Positions 33,162 through 41,864 of a stretch of DNA of 64,000 bases are shown in pieces. Both the position numbers and the translations under genes were made by a program. Source of the stretch: Robertmurraya korlensis (lineage in GTDB: Bacteria; Bacillota; Bacilli; Bacillales; Cytobacillaceae); NCBI RefSeq assembly GCF_023715225.1, contig NZ_JAMBNS010000007.1, positions 222,732-286,731 on the forward strand. Direction: 5' to 3'. The notes beneath the pieces were generated by a model. The model had not been told where the DNA came from. It saw only the letters and a program-made list of their open reading frames with translations, and searched no databases. Within the stretch, counting starts at the first letter, position 1. Every line of letters starts with the position of its first letter.

Positions 33162-33290
33162 TTAATGTCTCGACTTTTTACCTGAGAATCCTCCTGCTTG
33201 GTCAGCAAGCTTGAACTCTCTTGAGTAAGTTACCTCTTGCATGCTTGACAACGTGCTTTTAGACTTATCCTTTTTCTTCTTATCACTCAT
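33162..33290 (-). CDS. yfhE: YfhE-family small protein
   Basis: A 42-residue protein: Lys-rich N-terminus (DKKKKDKSKS) followed by TLSSMQEVTYSREFKLADQA and GGFSGKK. SSMQEV.YSREFK.AD is the signature of the YfhE family. ATG at 33290 with AAAGGATG nine bases upstream. It sits between yfhF and yfhD, the B. subtilis order. Function unknown. Confidence 0.8.
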   Translation of the reverse strand: MSDKKKKDKSKSTLSSMQEVTYSREFKLADQAGGFSGKKSRH

Positions 33291-33365
33291 TCAAAAAACA
33301 TCCTTTCATTAAGGTAGTATTCACGTTACTAATTTTTACCTTAACGATCCATTTGCATACTTCTT

Positions 33366-34268
33366 TTATGAGTAAATATTTTGAAGAGCTTCTTGAAGTG
33401 TCGGAAATGTGAACGCATACCCACTCTTAAGTAACTTTTCAGGAATAACCCTTTGTCCTTCGAGCACAAGCATGCTCATTTCACCAAGTACAAGCCGTAG
33501 CGCAAACGATGGGGCAGGAATCCAATGAGGACGATTTAAAACAGATCCAAGTGTTTTTCCAAAATTCTTCATCGTCACTGCCTCTGGTGCACAAAAATTG
33601 ACAGGTCCAGACAGATCAGATGAATCAATCACATGCTGAAGTCCTTGCACGACATCTTTAATATGTATCCAAGAAAGCCATTGATCTCCTGAACCAACCG
33701 TTCCTCCTGCAAACAACTGATAAGGAAGAGCGATCCTTGGCAAAGCACCATCCTTTTTGTCTAAAATTACTCCAAAGCGAGCAAATACGGTTCGAACACC
33801 AAGTTCTCTAGCCTCAAGGGTTGCAGCCTCCCATTGATCCACCGTCTGTGCAAGGAAATCATTACCGGCTTTTTCGGTTGCTTCGGTAAAAGTATCAACA
33901 GTTGAGGTACCATAAAAACCAATACCGCTCGCATTAATAAGTAATTTCGGTTTATTCTTTAAGCGCTTAATAATTGAAACAACTTCATTCGTTGCATTTA
34001 TTCTGCTATTTACGATTTGCGCTTTCCGTTCATCCGACCAACGTCCACCATTAATGGACTCACCAGCGAGATTAATGATTACATCAACAGCTTCAATCTC
34101 ACCTGCAGGATCTGACTCTTTAGAAAGCCACTTCACATAAGTGACGCCCTTTTGATACCCATTTACCTGATTTCGCGTTAAAATAAATAGATCATGTCCG
34201 TCCGCTCTGAGGGATTCAGTAAGAGCTTTGCCGACAAGTCCAGTCCCGCCTGTGATGGCAATTCGCAT
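33366..34268 (-). CDS. yfhF: TIGR01777-family NAD-dependent epimerase/SDR39U1 protein
   Basis: Atypical short-chain dehydrogenase of 300 residues. The Rossmann motif ITGGTGLVGKAL is at 4-15, followed by INLAGESINGGRW and ASGIGFYG. The C-terminal DUF1731 part (LGEMSMLVLEGQRVIPEKLL, SGYAFTFPTLQEAL) identifies the YfhF/SulA-like family. NAD(P) binding is expected; the substrate is unknown. It lies divergent from recX with a 100-base gap, the same as in B. subtilis. Confidence 0.88.
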   Translation of the reverse strand: MRIAITGGTGLVGKALTESLRADGHDLFILTRNQVNGYQKGVTYVKWLSKESDPAGEIEAVDVIINLAGESINGGRWSDERKAQIVNSRINATNEVVSIIKRLKNKPKLLINASGIGFYGTSTVDTFTEATEKAGNDFLAQTVDQWEAATLEARELGVRTVFARFGVILDKKDGALPRIALPYQLFAGGTVGSGDQWLSWIHIKDVVQGLQHVIDSSDLSGPVNFCAPEAVTMKNFGKTLGSVLNRPHWIPAPSFALRLVLGEMSMLVLEGQRVIPEKLLKSGYAFTFPTLQEALQNIYS

Positions 34269-34370
34269 CAGCTTTCCTCCTATAAAAAATCATTTGCTTT
34301 TATTCTACACGATTGCCTTCATATTCAACGGACTTGAATGTGCTACAAAAACTATAAGGGGTGAATAAAG

Positions 34371-35168
34371 ATGACAACAATCACAAAAATTACTGTTCAA
34401 AAAAAACGAACCGATCGCTATAATATTTTCCTTGATCATGGAAAAGGAGAAGAATATGGTTTTAGTGTGGATGAGGACGTATTAATTAAACACAGCCTCA
34501 AAAAAGGCATGGTACTTGATGAACTTCTCTTATCAGAAATATCGTATTCGGATGATATTCGAAAAGCTTACAACACAGCAGTGAATTATTTAGCACGAAT
34601 GATGAGAACGGAAGCTGAAGTAAGAAAGCATTTAGTTGAAAAAGAAGTGGATGAGGTGATCATTCAAGAGGTCATTCATAAGCTGAATGAATACCAATTC
34701 CTAAATGACGAACAGCTTGCTTTTGCCTACGTTAGAACACAAATGAATACAACGGATAAAGGACCAACCGCCATCAAGCGAGAACTGAAGGAAAAGGGAA
34801 TATCAGAAGCTTATATTCTTGAAGCAATTGATGAGTTTCCCTTTGAATTACAGGTTGAAAAGGCTATTGCTTTATGTGAGAAATATATGAAGAAAAACAA
34901 ACAAGAATCACAGAAAATCATGAAACAAAAGATCGAACAACTTTTATTCAGAAAAGGATATACCTCAGAAGTTACACAAATGGCTTTAGAGCAGATTGAA
35001 GATACAAGTGACGTCGATGAATTGCAGTCGTTACGTTATCAAGCAGAAAAACTTGAGCGAAAATACAGTAAATTTACTGGATTTGAGTATGAGCAAAAAA
35101 TGAAGCAGGCCCTTTATCGAAAAGGCTTTTCCATTGACGTTATTACAAAGTATTTAGAGTCCAAATAA
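34371..35168 (+). CDS. recX: Regulatory protein RecX
   Basis: Modulator of the RecA filament, 265 residues, long as in Bacillus. Built of repeated three-helix RecX modules: LNYLARMMRTEAEVRKHL-type at about 75-110 (here VNYLARMMRTEAEVRKHL), FAYVRTQMNTTDKGPTAIKR at about 120-140, and a third toward the C-terminus (LYRKGFSIDVITKYLESK). ATG start after AAGGGGTG. The final codons are part of an inverted repeat shared with the convergent SDR gene. Confidence 0.9.
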   Translation: MTTITKITVQKKRTDRYNIFLDHGKGEEYGFSVDEDVLIKHSLKKGMVLDELLLSEISYSDDIRKAYNTAVNYLARMMRTEAEVRKHLVEKEVDEVIIQEVIHKLNEYQFLNDEQLAFAYVRTQMNTTDKGPTAIKRELKEKGISEAYILEAIDEFPFELQVEKAIALCEKYMKKNKQESQKIMKQKIEQLLFRKGYTSEVTQMALEQIEDTSDVDELQSLRYQAEKLERKYSKFTGFEYEQKMKQALYRKGFSIDVITKYLESK

Positions 35169-35187
35169 AAATGGTTTATTTGGACTC
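35157..35187. terminator. Shared inverted repeat spanning the stops of recX and the SDR gene
   Basis: GAGTCCAAATAAA (35157-35169) and TTTATTTGGACTC (35175-35187) form a perfect 13-bp stem with a 5-base loop. Read on either strand it encodes Glu-Ser-Lys-stop, so both convergent proteins end in the same three residues. It may act as a bidirectional transcription end. Confidence 0.75.
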
Positions 35188-35835
35188 AATTACAACATAT
35201 TCTTGCTGTCTTTGTGAAAAAATGGTTTCTGCCACCTCTGCCGGAGATCGGAATTTGGAAGGATCTTTAACATGCTCGGAACCTTTCCAAAAGGGTGTGT
35301 TCATCCCACCCATATACACCGCTGAAATTAGAACAGGTTTTTCTTCATATTCCTTCTGTAAGCTTTCAGTAAAGCCTCGAACAGCAAATTTACTGGCAAC
35401 ATAGGCCGCCTCATTCACTTTTCCCCGCAATCCAGCGGTTGAAATGATATTCATAACAAAGCTTCCGTCCAATTCACATATATTTGGGAGAACAGCTTGA
35501 GTCATATACATGGTCCCAAGCACATTCGTTTGAAACATTTCCTCAATTGCATTCTCCTTTATTTTTACAAAAGGACCGAAGATACCAATTCCGGCATTGT
35601 TAATAAGTCCGACTACATTATACTCTTTGAAAAGGAATCGGATGTTCTCGTCAACCTCATGTTTGTTTCGTATATCCAAAACAGTAATAATAGCGTTATT
35701 TAGTTGTTTTTTTACTTCCAATAAAGTTTCTTCAGACCTTCCAACTAAAATAAGATGGTAGCCTTCCTTTCCATACTTTAATGCAAGCTCTCGACCAAGG
35801 CCTGTTCCAGCTCCCGTAATAATAACAGATTTCAA
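35176..35835 (-). CDS. Short-chain dehydrogenase/reductase
   Basis: Classical SDR oxidoreductase of 219 residues. Cofactor motif TGAGTGLGREL at 8-18, NNAGIG near 82-87, catalytic Ser in NIISTAG and YVASK (Y-x3-K). The substrate is unknown. Start TTG 35835, seven bases after AAAGGAAG; the upstream extension to 35898 overlaps the yfhH leader on the other strand. It is an insertion relative to the B. subtilis recX-yfhH order. Confidence 0.85.
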   Translation of the reverse strand: MKSVIITGAGTGLGRELALKYGKEGYHLILVGRSEETLLEVKKQLNNAIITVLDIRNKHEVDENIRFLFKEYNVVGLINNAGIGIFGPFVKIKENAIEEMFQTNVLGTMYMTQAVLPNICELDGSFVMNIISTAGLRGKVNEAAYVASKFAVRGFTESLQKEYEEKPVLISAVYMGGMNTPFWKGSEHVKDPSKFRSPAEVAETIFSQRQQEYVVIESK

Positions 35836-35917
35836 TATGTATCTTCCTTTCGCATGGAATAATATTATGGTACCATTACGTATACGAAAATACACCATTA
35901 AGAAGCAGGTGGTTGGG

Positions 35918-36262
35918 ATGGAAAAAGAAAAACGTTACAGTGAACTTTCTGAATTCGAATTGCACCAAGAAATAGCTAAACTAAATGAGAAGGCAAGAAA
36001 AGCAGAACAATTAGGCATGGTAAATGAATACGCGGTATTAGAAAGAAAAGCGATAATGGCTAAAGCCTATTTGTTGAATCCATCAGATTTTAAGCCTGGT
36101 GATATCTATGAGATTGAAGGCGATCCAGGCGCTTATTTTAAAATCGACTATTTAAACGGAGTGTTTGCGTGGGGCTACCGATTAGCAGGGAGCAAAAAGG
36201 AAGAGGCATTACCAATTTCGATGCTGAGAAAAGAGGGAACCAGACAAGCTGATTCCCAGTAA
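35918..36262 (+). CDS. yfhH: YfhH-family protein
   Basis: Protein of 114 residues: an N-terminal helical hairpin (YSELSEFELHQEIAKLNEKA, EQLGMVNEYAVLERK) followed by a small beta-rich SH3-like part (PGDIYEIEGDPGAYFKIDYL, AWGYRL). It matches the YfhH family (DUF1811) in composition and length. I use ATG 35918 after GCAGGTGG rather than the open-frame start at 35837, which runs through the divergent gene. Function unknown. Confidence 0.82.
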   Translation: MEKEKRYSELSEFELHQEIAKLNEKARKAEQLGMVNEYAVLERKAIMAKAYLLNPSDFKPGDIYEIEGDPGAYFKIDYLNGVFAWGYRLAGSKKEEALPISMLRKEGTRQADSQ

Positions 36263-36267
36263 TTAAT

Positions 36268-36420
36268 TTAACCTCGAGTACTTGAATTTTTCATCCGTTC
36301 TTGTGGATGTGTATTAATTGTTCCATCCGCTCTTTTGGAAGCAAATTCAGGTCTCGCCCTTGGTTCGCCCTGAAATTTATTACCATTTTGGTTTGCAAAA
36401 TCCTTTGCTTTATTTCGCAT
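36268..36420 (-). CDS. sspK: Small acid-soluble spore protein K
   Basis: Minor SASP of 50 residues: [20 protein letters not shown] and [20 protein letters not shown] are the SspK signature. Made in the forespore in other Bacillus. ATG 36420 with AGGAGG nine bases upstream; the open frame above it is not used. It is convergent with yfhH. Confidence 0.9.
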   Translation of the reverse strand: MRNKAKDFANQNGNKFQGEPRARPEFASKRADGTINTHPQERMKNSSTRG

Positions 36421-36513
36421 CGCTATACCTCCTAAAATGAGTGATGAAATAATCAAGCACTATTAGTATGCATTACTCAGAGGATATCGATAACTGGAAA
36501 AGAGGTGAAATGA

Positions 36514-36783
36514 ATGGAACAGTATCAGCAAAAACTAATTGAATTACTATTGGAAAAAAATAATAACCTTTCATTTGGGCAGGCTCGTACATGGGTCGAA
36601 CTTCTGTGGGATGATTTTGAAACAACAAGAGCAAAAGCTGGTTACTCCTACCGAGGGAGTGAGATGACTGAAAAAATTGTTCGACAATGGATCGATTATT
36701 ATGGTGATAAGCTACATGATTTTGTTGCTTCCAATCCAAAATATAAGCATCTATTAGAACAGGACCCAAATGAACTACATTAA
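36514..36783 (+). CDS. yfhJ: YfhJ-family (WVELL) protein
   Basis: An 89-residue soluble helical protein with the family motif ARTWVELLWDDFETTRAKAG and a C-terminal HDFVASNPKYKHLL. Its place between sspK and yfhP agrees with B. subtilis yfhJ. Function unknown. ATG after AGAGGTG. Confidence 0.82.
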   Translation: MEQYQQKLIELLLEKNNNLSFGQARTWVELLWDDFETTRAKAGYSYRGSEMTEKIVRQWIDYYGDKLHDFVASNPKYKHLLEQDPNELH

Positions 36784-36814
36784 AAAGCGATGTCTACTAG
36801 AGACATCGCTTTTT
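36782..36814. terminator. Bidirectional terminator yfhJ/yfhP
   Basis: AAAAGCGATGTCT and AGACATCGCTTTT form a perfect 13-bp stem with ACTAG as loop, A and T runs on both sides, between two convergent stop codons. Confidence 0.9.
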
Positions 36815-36816
36815 CG

Positions 36817-37797
36817 TTATCCAGGGATAATATCCAGCTTTTTACGTAATTTTTCCTCACTAAAGATCCAACCAGTATAAGAGGAAAGAACTTGAAGCTC
36901 CAGATCTAGTTGAACAACAGCCACAAATGGATAATGTCCGTTACTTCGATAACGCAGGTCGATGAATCTTACTTCGTAATACGTATCATATTCATCAACT
37001 TCCCACCGATAAACAGGAGAAAACGATAGAAAAGCTGAAAGGTTTTTATCTTGCTTTGCTGCTTCAAGAACCGGGGTCTCAGGGACAGCGACGCGTTTAA
37101 ATTGGTCAAGAATACGCACTTTGTTATCATGGGCACGTCCAACAAAGAATTGGTTTTTATTCATGACAGCAATACGCCACTGGTGAAACTTCATCGTTGG
37201 AGCAATAATAATGTCTGTTGCATCTGGAACAAGTTTTTTTACCTCATGATAAACCTTTCGTTGGGTTATAAATCGAAAGATATAATAAGCAACCAAGACT
37301 GCATACACACCGATAAACGTATAACCAGGATGTGCTCCAAACACCCAAGCGATTATTCCAACAATATGCATTGCAAAAATAAATGGATCAAACGTGTTAA
37401 TAATTCCTAGTGCCACCCATTTAGAAGAAAAAGGTCGTAACGCCTGCGTACCATAGGCATTGAAAATATCAACGAAGACATGAAGAAACACAGCTAAAAA
37501 GGTCCAAAGCCATAAGTGAAGTAAATTGGCATCTGGAAAAATGGGATAAATGACAGCTGTGATGGCTAATGGCCAGAGCAATACAGCTGGAATGGAGTGT
37601 GTGATTCCACGGTGGTTACGAATATAAACGGCATTGTTTCTAAGCTTTAAAACGGTGTCGATATCAGGGGCTTGTGAGCCAACAAGAGTAGCAATCATAA
37701 CACTAGTTGCTGTTACAGAGCTGCTTGCTACCACGGGATCGAGTGTCGCAAGTCCTCCTAAAGCTAATCCCATCACTACGTGTGTACCGGTATCCAA
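36817..37797 (-). CDS. yfhP: YfhP/YdjM-family membrane-bound metal-dependent hydrolase
   Basis: Membrane protein of 326 residues. The N-terminus DTGTHVVMGLALGG carries the conserved His, GSQAPDIDTV and NHRGITHSIP supply further metal-site Asp/His residues, and FLHVFVDIFNAYGT the last. Four to five helices lie in the first 190 residues; the C-terminal 130 residues are soluble. B. subtilis YfhP is reported as a negative regulator of exoprotein genes, so an envelope role is possible. Start TTG 37797 after AAAGGAGGGAG. Confidence 0.85.
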   Translation of the reverse strand: MDTGTHVVMGLALGGLATLDPVVASSSVTATSVMIATLVGSQAPDIDTVLKLRNNAVYIRNHRGITHSIPAVLLWPLAITAVIYPIFPDANLLHLWLWTFLAVFLHVFVDIFNAYGTQALRPFSSKWVALGIINTFDPFIFAMHIVGIIAWVFGAHPGYTFIGVYAVLVAYYIFRFITQRKVYHEVKKLVPDATDIIIAPTMKFHQWRIAVMNKNQFFVGRAHDNKVRILDQFKRVAVPETPVLEAAKQDKNLSAFLSFSPVYRWEVDEYDTYYEVRFIDLRYRSNGHYPFVAVVQLDLELQVLSSYTGWIFSEEKLRKKLDIIPG

Positions 37798-38013
37798 AGG
37801 AATCTCCCTCCTTTTTAGGAAATATTTAATCCTTCTCTTATCTTAATTTTATCAATAATTTTCTTGTAAAAGTAGTGATTAATCGTTACTTTAAAGTAGT
37901 TGTAACATTTACTGTGTAATTATTGTCCAATTTTAAGATTTCGTTAAAAATGAAAGGGATAAGCTATTGTATTCCCTTAGTATGTACTTGTTTAATATTT
38001 TGGAGGCAAAAAA

Positions 38014-39108
38014 ATGTCTAATTCTTTAAAAAACGTTCCAAATATAAATAAAGAAGAATTTCAAAAGGATTTAATCGGCTGGTTTGAAAGAGAGCAAAGA
38101 GATCTTCCTTGGCGGAAAGACCAAGATCCTTACAAAGTCTGGGTATCAGAGATCATGCTTCAGCAAACTAGGGTCGATACAGTCATTCCGTATTTTAACC
38201 GATTTATCACAGAGTTCCCTACAATAGAAGCTTTTTCTAATGCTGATGAAGAAAAAGTATTAAAGGCTTGGGAAGGATTAGGTTACTACTCAAGAGTGCG
38301 TAACCTTCAATCAGCTGTTCGAGAGGTGCATGAGCAGTATGGAGGAAAAGTACCAAATACGCCAAAGGAAATTTCTAGCTTAAAAGGTGTCGGTCCCTAT
38401 ACGGCAGGAGCCATTCTATCCATAGCATATGGAGTACCTGAGCCGGCCGTTGATGGGAACGTGATGAGAGTATTTTCCAGGATTCTTTCAATTTGGGATG
38501 ATATTGCAAAAGCATCCAGTAGAAAAGTGTTCGAGGAAGCTGTTCGTGCCTTTATTTCACATGAAAACCCCTCTTATTTTAACCAAGCATTAATGGAGTT
38601 AGGCGCCTTAATTTGTACGCCAACTTCACCATCATGCTTGCTCTGTCCGGTTCGTGACCACTGTCATGCCTTCGAGGAAGGAACACAGAACGAATTGCCT
38701 GTTAAAACGAAGGCGAAAAAACAACGAAAGGTTCAACTCGCAGCGGTTGTTCTGAAAGATACGGAGGGACGAACGGTTATTCAAAAGCGTCCTTCATCCG
38801 GTTTACTTGCGAATTTGTGGCAGTTTCCGAATGTCGAAATCCATCTACCAGTTTTAGGAGATCGAGAACAGTTAGTATCTAATCTAAAGGAAGAATGTGA
38901 TATTCAATGCGACATAGGGGAGCTTGTCGGTCATATTGAACATGTCTTCTCTCATCTTATATGGAATATTAATGTTTATGAAGGAACCTTATTAGCACCG
39001 ATCAAAACTTCAGATACTTTGAAGCTTGTTGGCCAGGATGAAATAGAAAGTTTTGCTTTTCCAGTTTCCCATCAGAAAATGCTACGTCAATATTATAAAA
39101 ATGAGTAA
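38014..39108 (+). CDS. mutY: A/G-specific adenine DNA glycosylase MutY
   Basis: Base-excision repair enzyme of 364 residues that removes adenine opposite 8-oxoguanine. Catalytic Glu46 ([13 protein letters not shown]), the helix-hairpin-helix [13 protein letters not shown] at about 123-135, Asp147 (VDGNVMRV) and the [4Fe-4S] ligands C201-x6-C208-x2-C211-x5-C217 are present. The C-terminal 8-oxoG-recognising NUDIX-like domain (about 235-360) is complete. ATG after TGGAGGC. Confidence 0.95.
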   Translation: MSNSLKNVPNINKEEFQKDLIGWFEREQRDLPWRKDQDPYKVWVSEIMLQQTRVDTVIPYFNRFITEFPTIEAFSNADEEKVLKAWEGLGYYSRVRNLQSAVREVHEQYGGKVPNTPKEISSLKGVGPYTAGAILSIAYGVPEPAVDGNVMRVFSRILSIWDDIAKASSRKVFEEAVRAFISHENPSYFNQALMELGALICTPTSPSCLLCPVRDHCHAFEEGTQNELPVKTKAKKQRKVQLAAVVLKDTEGRTVIQKRPSSGLLANLWQFPNVEIHLPVLGDREQLVSNLKEECDIQCDIGELVGHIEHVFSHLIWNINVYEGTLLAPIKTSDTLKLVGQDEIESFAFPVSHQKMLRQYYKNE

Positions 39109-39134
39109 ACGCCACTAGCATGTGGCGTTTTTTT
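39108..39134 (+). terminator. Terminator of mutY
   Basis: AACGCCAC pairs with GTGGCGTT around a six-base loop, followed by TTTTTT. It begins in the mutY stop codon. Confidence 0.85.
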
Positions 39135-39155
39135 CTAATGTAGTCACTTCCGCTC

Positions 39156-39380
39156 TTAATCGTAAGAAATTCTAGTCCCGTGAGTCCAGTCGGCTTCATT
39201 TCGATGAAGTCCACCACGCCCTTCGATTTCCTTAATAATCTCTCGGTGGATGGTTACACCTTCTGAATTTAAATACGGCATAATTTGTTGAAGCGAATGA
39301 TGGAAAAAAGCTAACTCTTCATTTTTCCAATCCGTTTTCGGTATCATGGAGAGTTCAGTCATATCTCGTCCTACATACAT
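39156..39380 (-). CDS. yfhS: Small hypothetical protein, YfhS-like position
   Basis: Soluble 74-residue protein: YVGRDMTELSM, WKNEELAFFHHSLQQIMPYL, then GGLHRNEADWTHGTRISYD. It sits between mutY and fabL, where B. subtilis has yfhS of about this length; the symbol rests on that position and size. I use the second ATG (39380); the first (39392) directly abuts the AGAGG ribosome site. Function unknown. Confidence 0.6.
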   Translation of the reverse strand: MYVGRDMTELSMIPKTDWKNEELAFFHHSLQQIMPYLNSEGVTIHREIIKEIEGRGGLHRNEADWTHGTRISYD

Positions 39381-39449
39381 TGTCTCACACATCCTCTATT
39401 TTTCTTATAGATGTATTGTGGTAATCTTATTTGTGAACTATTCATATAA

Positions 39450-40235
<786 letters not shown>

Positions 40236-40310
40236 TGAAAATTGGTAAAAATTTCTCTAGGATAGACCAGTCACCTCTTGGATAAATTAATTTCTGTGGA
40301 GGTGATTACA

Positions 40311-40487
40311 ATGGCAAAGCAACCAAACAAATCTCTATCTGGAACTAACGTTCAAGAAGTGAGACAACAAAACGCTGCATCAGCTGGACAAGGCCAATAC
40401 GGTACTGAGTTCGCTAGCGAAACTAATGCACAAGAAGTAAGACAACAAAACGCTCAAGCTGAGTCTCGCAAGGGCCAAAACTCTTAA
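40311..40487 (+). CDS. sspE: Gamma-type small acid-soluble spore protein (SspE-like)
   Basis: Protein of 58 residues, Gln/Asn/Ala/Ser rich. Two repeat units contain VQEVRQQNA (residues about 14-22) and AQEVRQQNA (about 41-49), the second following YGTEFASET where the GPR spore protease normally cuts. It is shorter than B. subtilis SspE (84 residues), with one less repeat. Amino acid reserve of the spore. ATG 40311 after GGAGGTG; the frame above it from 40278 is not used. Confidence 0.88.
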   Translation: MAKQPNKSLSGTNVQEVRQQNAASAGQGQYGTEFASETNAQEVRQQNAQAESRKGQNS

Positions 40488-40500
40488 TACTAACAACTGT

Positions 40501-40540
40501 AAGGTGCTCTTTCTAATCGGAAAGAGCACCTTCTTTATTT
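40501..40540 (+). terminator. Terminator of sspE
   Basis: AAGGTGCTCTTT (40501-40512) pairs perfectly with AAAGAGCACCTT (40521-40532), followed by CTTTATTT. Confidence 0.85.
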
Positions 40541-40680
40541 AGCGCTTCCGCTTTTCTGTGTCCAGCTCCAGAAGCTAGGGGCTCGAGGTCATAAGTCAAA
40601 GCACTCCAGAAGGCAGGCCTTCCTGCGTGCTTCGCCTTATGCTTGTCGGGGCTAAACAAGGCGCTTCCGCTTTTCGGTGT
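40541..40680. repeat. Fold-back dispersed repeat, copy 2
   Basis: A 140-base copy of the element at 6029-6175 in the same orientation: shared blocks include TCCAGCTCCAG-like start, GAGGTCATAAG, CTCCAGAAGGCAGGCCTTCC, CTTGTCGGGGCT and AACAAGGCGCTT. The extra 27-bp hairpin of copy 1 is absent. The ends are mutually complementary around AGCGCTTCCGCTTTTC. It lies downstream of the sspE terminator and upstream of ygaB, away from coding sequence. Confidence 0.8.
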
Positions 40681-40774
40681 TCGACAAAACTTCTAATACG
40701 TCTACATAACTAGTCAAAGGAAACTCATGAGCCTTACCGAATAGTATATATATCGAAAAAGAAGGCGGTGGACA

Positions 40775-41035
40775 ATGGTGAGTGATTTTTCACGATTAGT
40801 TGGTGAACAAATGGCTACAATGGAAAAGCTACTATACATACAAACAGAGCTTGAACGCTGTCAGGAAATTGAAGAGGAATTAAGATTGCTGCAAAAGCAT
40901 GCGAATATGGAAAGTATTCAGGATGAAATTCAGCAAATGAAGAAGGATTTGCGCGATATTCATCAAATTTTTGAGAGGCAAACGGAAGAGCTTATTCGCT
41001 CATATCAGGAAGCAGAAACAGCTTTAAAAAGATAA
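40775..41035 (+). CDS. ygaB: YgaB-like coiled-coil protein
   Basis: An 86-residue, highly charged, almost wholly helical protein with a heptad pattern (LLYIQTELERCQEIEEELRL, MKKDLRDIHQIFERQTEEL). Between sspE and ntdP, exactly where ygaB lies in B. subtilis. No known function; a sporulation link is possible from the neighbours. ATG after AGGCGGTGG. Confidence 0.78.
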   Translation: MVSDFSRLVGEQMATMEKLLYIQTELERCQEIEEELRLLQKHANMESIQDEIQQMKKDLRDIHQIFERQTEELIRSYQEAETALKR

Positions 41036-41084
41036 AAAGAGAAAAAATATCACAATTTAACTAATTTTATACGTAAATTATTAA

Positions 41085-41115
41085 AGCCTTTGAGAAATTT
41101 CAAGGGCTCTTTGTT
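41085..41115 (+). terminator. Terminator after ygaB
   Basis: AGCCTTTGA (41085-41093) pairs with TCAAGGGCT (41100-41108), one wobble, followed by CTTTGTTTT. Confidence 0.65.
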
Positions 41116-41247
41116 TTAAATTCGATGTTTTACCGTTATAATAGTAGAAAACAGGAAATGTTCTTTGTAACCTTTTGAGGAAAACATTTATTATATTAGC
41201 ATTTTTTAGGTTTCGGGAGCGTTCGAAAAATGAAAGTAGGGAGAAAA

Positions 41248-41778
41248 ATGGGCGTACCCATGGAAGGTGAACCGATCCAAATACATAGTTACAAACATAA
41301 TGGTCACATCCATCGAGTATGGGAGGAGACTACCGTATTAAAGGGAACGCAAGGATTAGTCATTGGTGGAAATGACCGTACCATCGTAACTGAATCGGAT
41401 GGAAGAACGTGGATTACTAGAGAACCAGCTATCTGTTATTTTCATTCTCAGTATTGGTTTAATGTCATCGGAATGATACGTGAAGATGGAGTGTATTATT
41501 ATTGCAACATAAGCTCCCCATTTATTTTTGATGGAGAAGCATTAAAATACATTGACTATGATCTTGATATTAAAGTGTTTCCAGATATGACTTTTAATTT
41601 GTTAGACGAGGATGAGTACGAGCGTCATCGTATTGAAATGAACTACCCGGAAGTCATTGATAAAATTCTACGTGCAAATGTGGACAACCTGATTAGTTGG
41701 ATTCGTCAACGAAAAGGACCATTTGCACCAGATTTTATTGATACATGGTACGAAAGATATTTAACATACAGACGGTAA
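41248..41778 (+). CDS. ntdP: Nucleoside tri-/diphosphate phosphatase NtdP (DUF402)
   Basis: Protein of 176 residues closely resembling B. subtilis YgaC/Ntd[41 protein letters not shown], and the metal-site acidic cluster [10 protein letters not shown] and [10 protein letters not shown]. Hydrolyses nucleoside tri- and diphosphates in homologues. I start at ATG 41248 (MGVP) after AGTAGGGAG, matching the family N-terminus; an ATG at 41230 is six codons upstream. Confidence 0.92.
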   Translation: MGVPMEGEPIQIHSYKHNGHIHRVWEETTVLKGTQGLVIGGNDRTIVTESDGRTWITREPAICYFHSQYWFNVIGMIREDGVYYYCNISSPFIFDGEALKYIDYDLDIKVFPDMTFNLLDEDEYERHRIEMNYPEVIDKILRANVDNLISWIRQRKGPFAPDFIDTWYERYLTYRR

Positions 41779-41864
41779 TCATTTAACGGAAGAAAAACGC
41801 CTGTTGTCACTAGTTGCAACAGGTTTTTCTTTATGTGAGTAAGAGCTAAATGGAGGGTGTCAGG

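Noticed and set aside
35171..35404. 77-codon plus-strand open frame after recX
   Set aside because: Antisense to the SDR gene, whose motifs are complete; no ribosome site.
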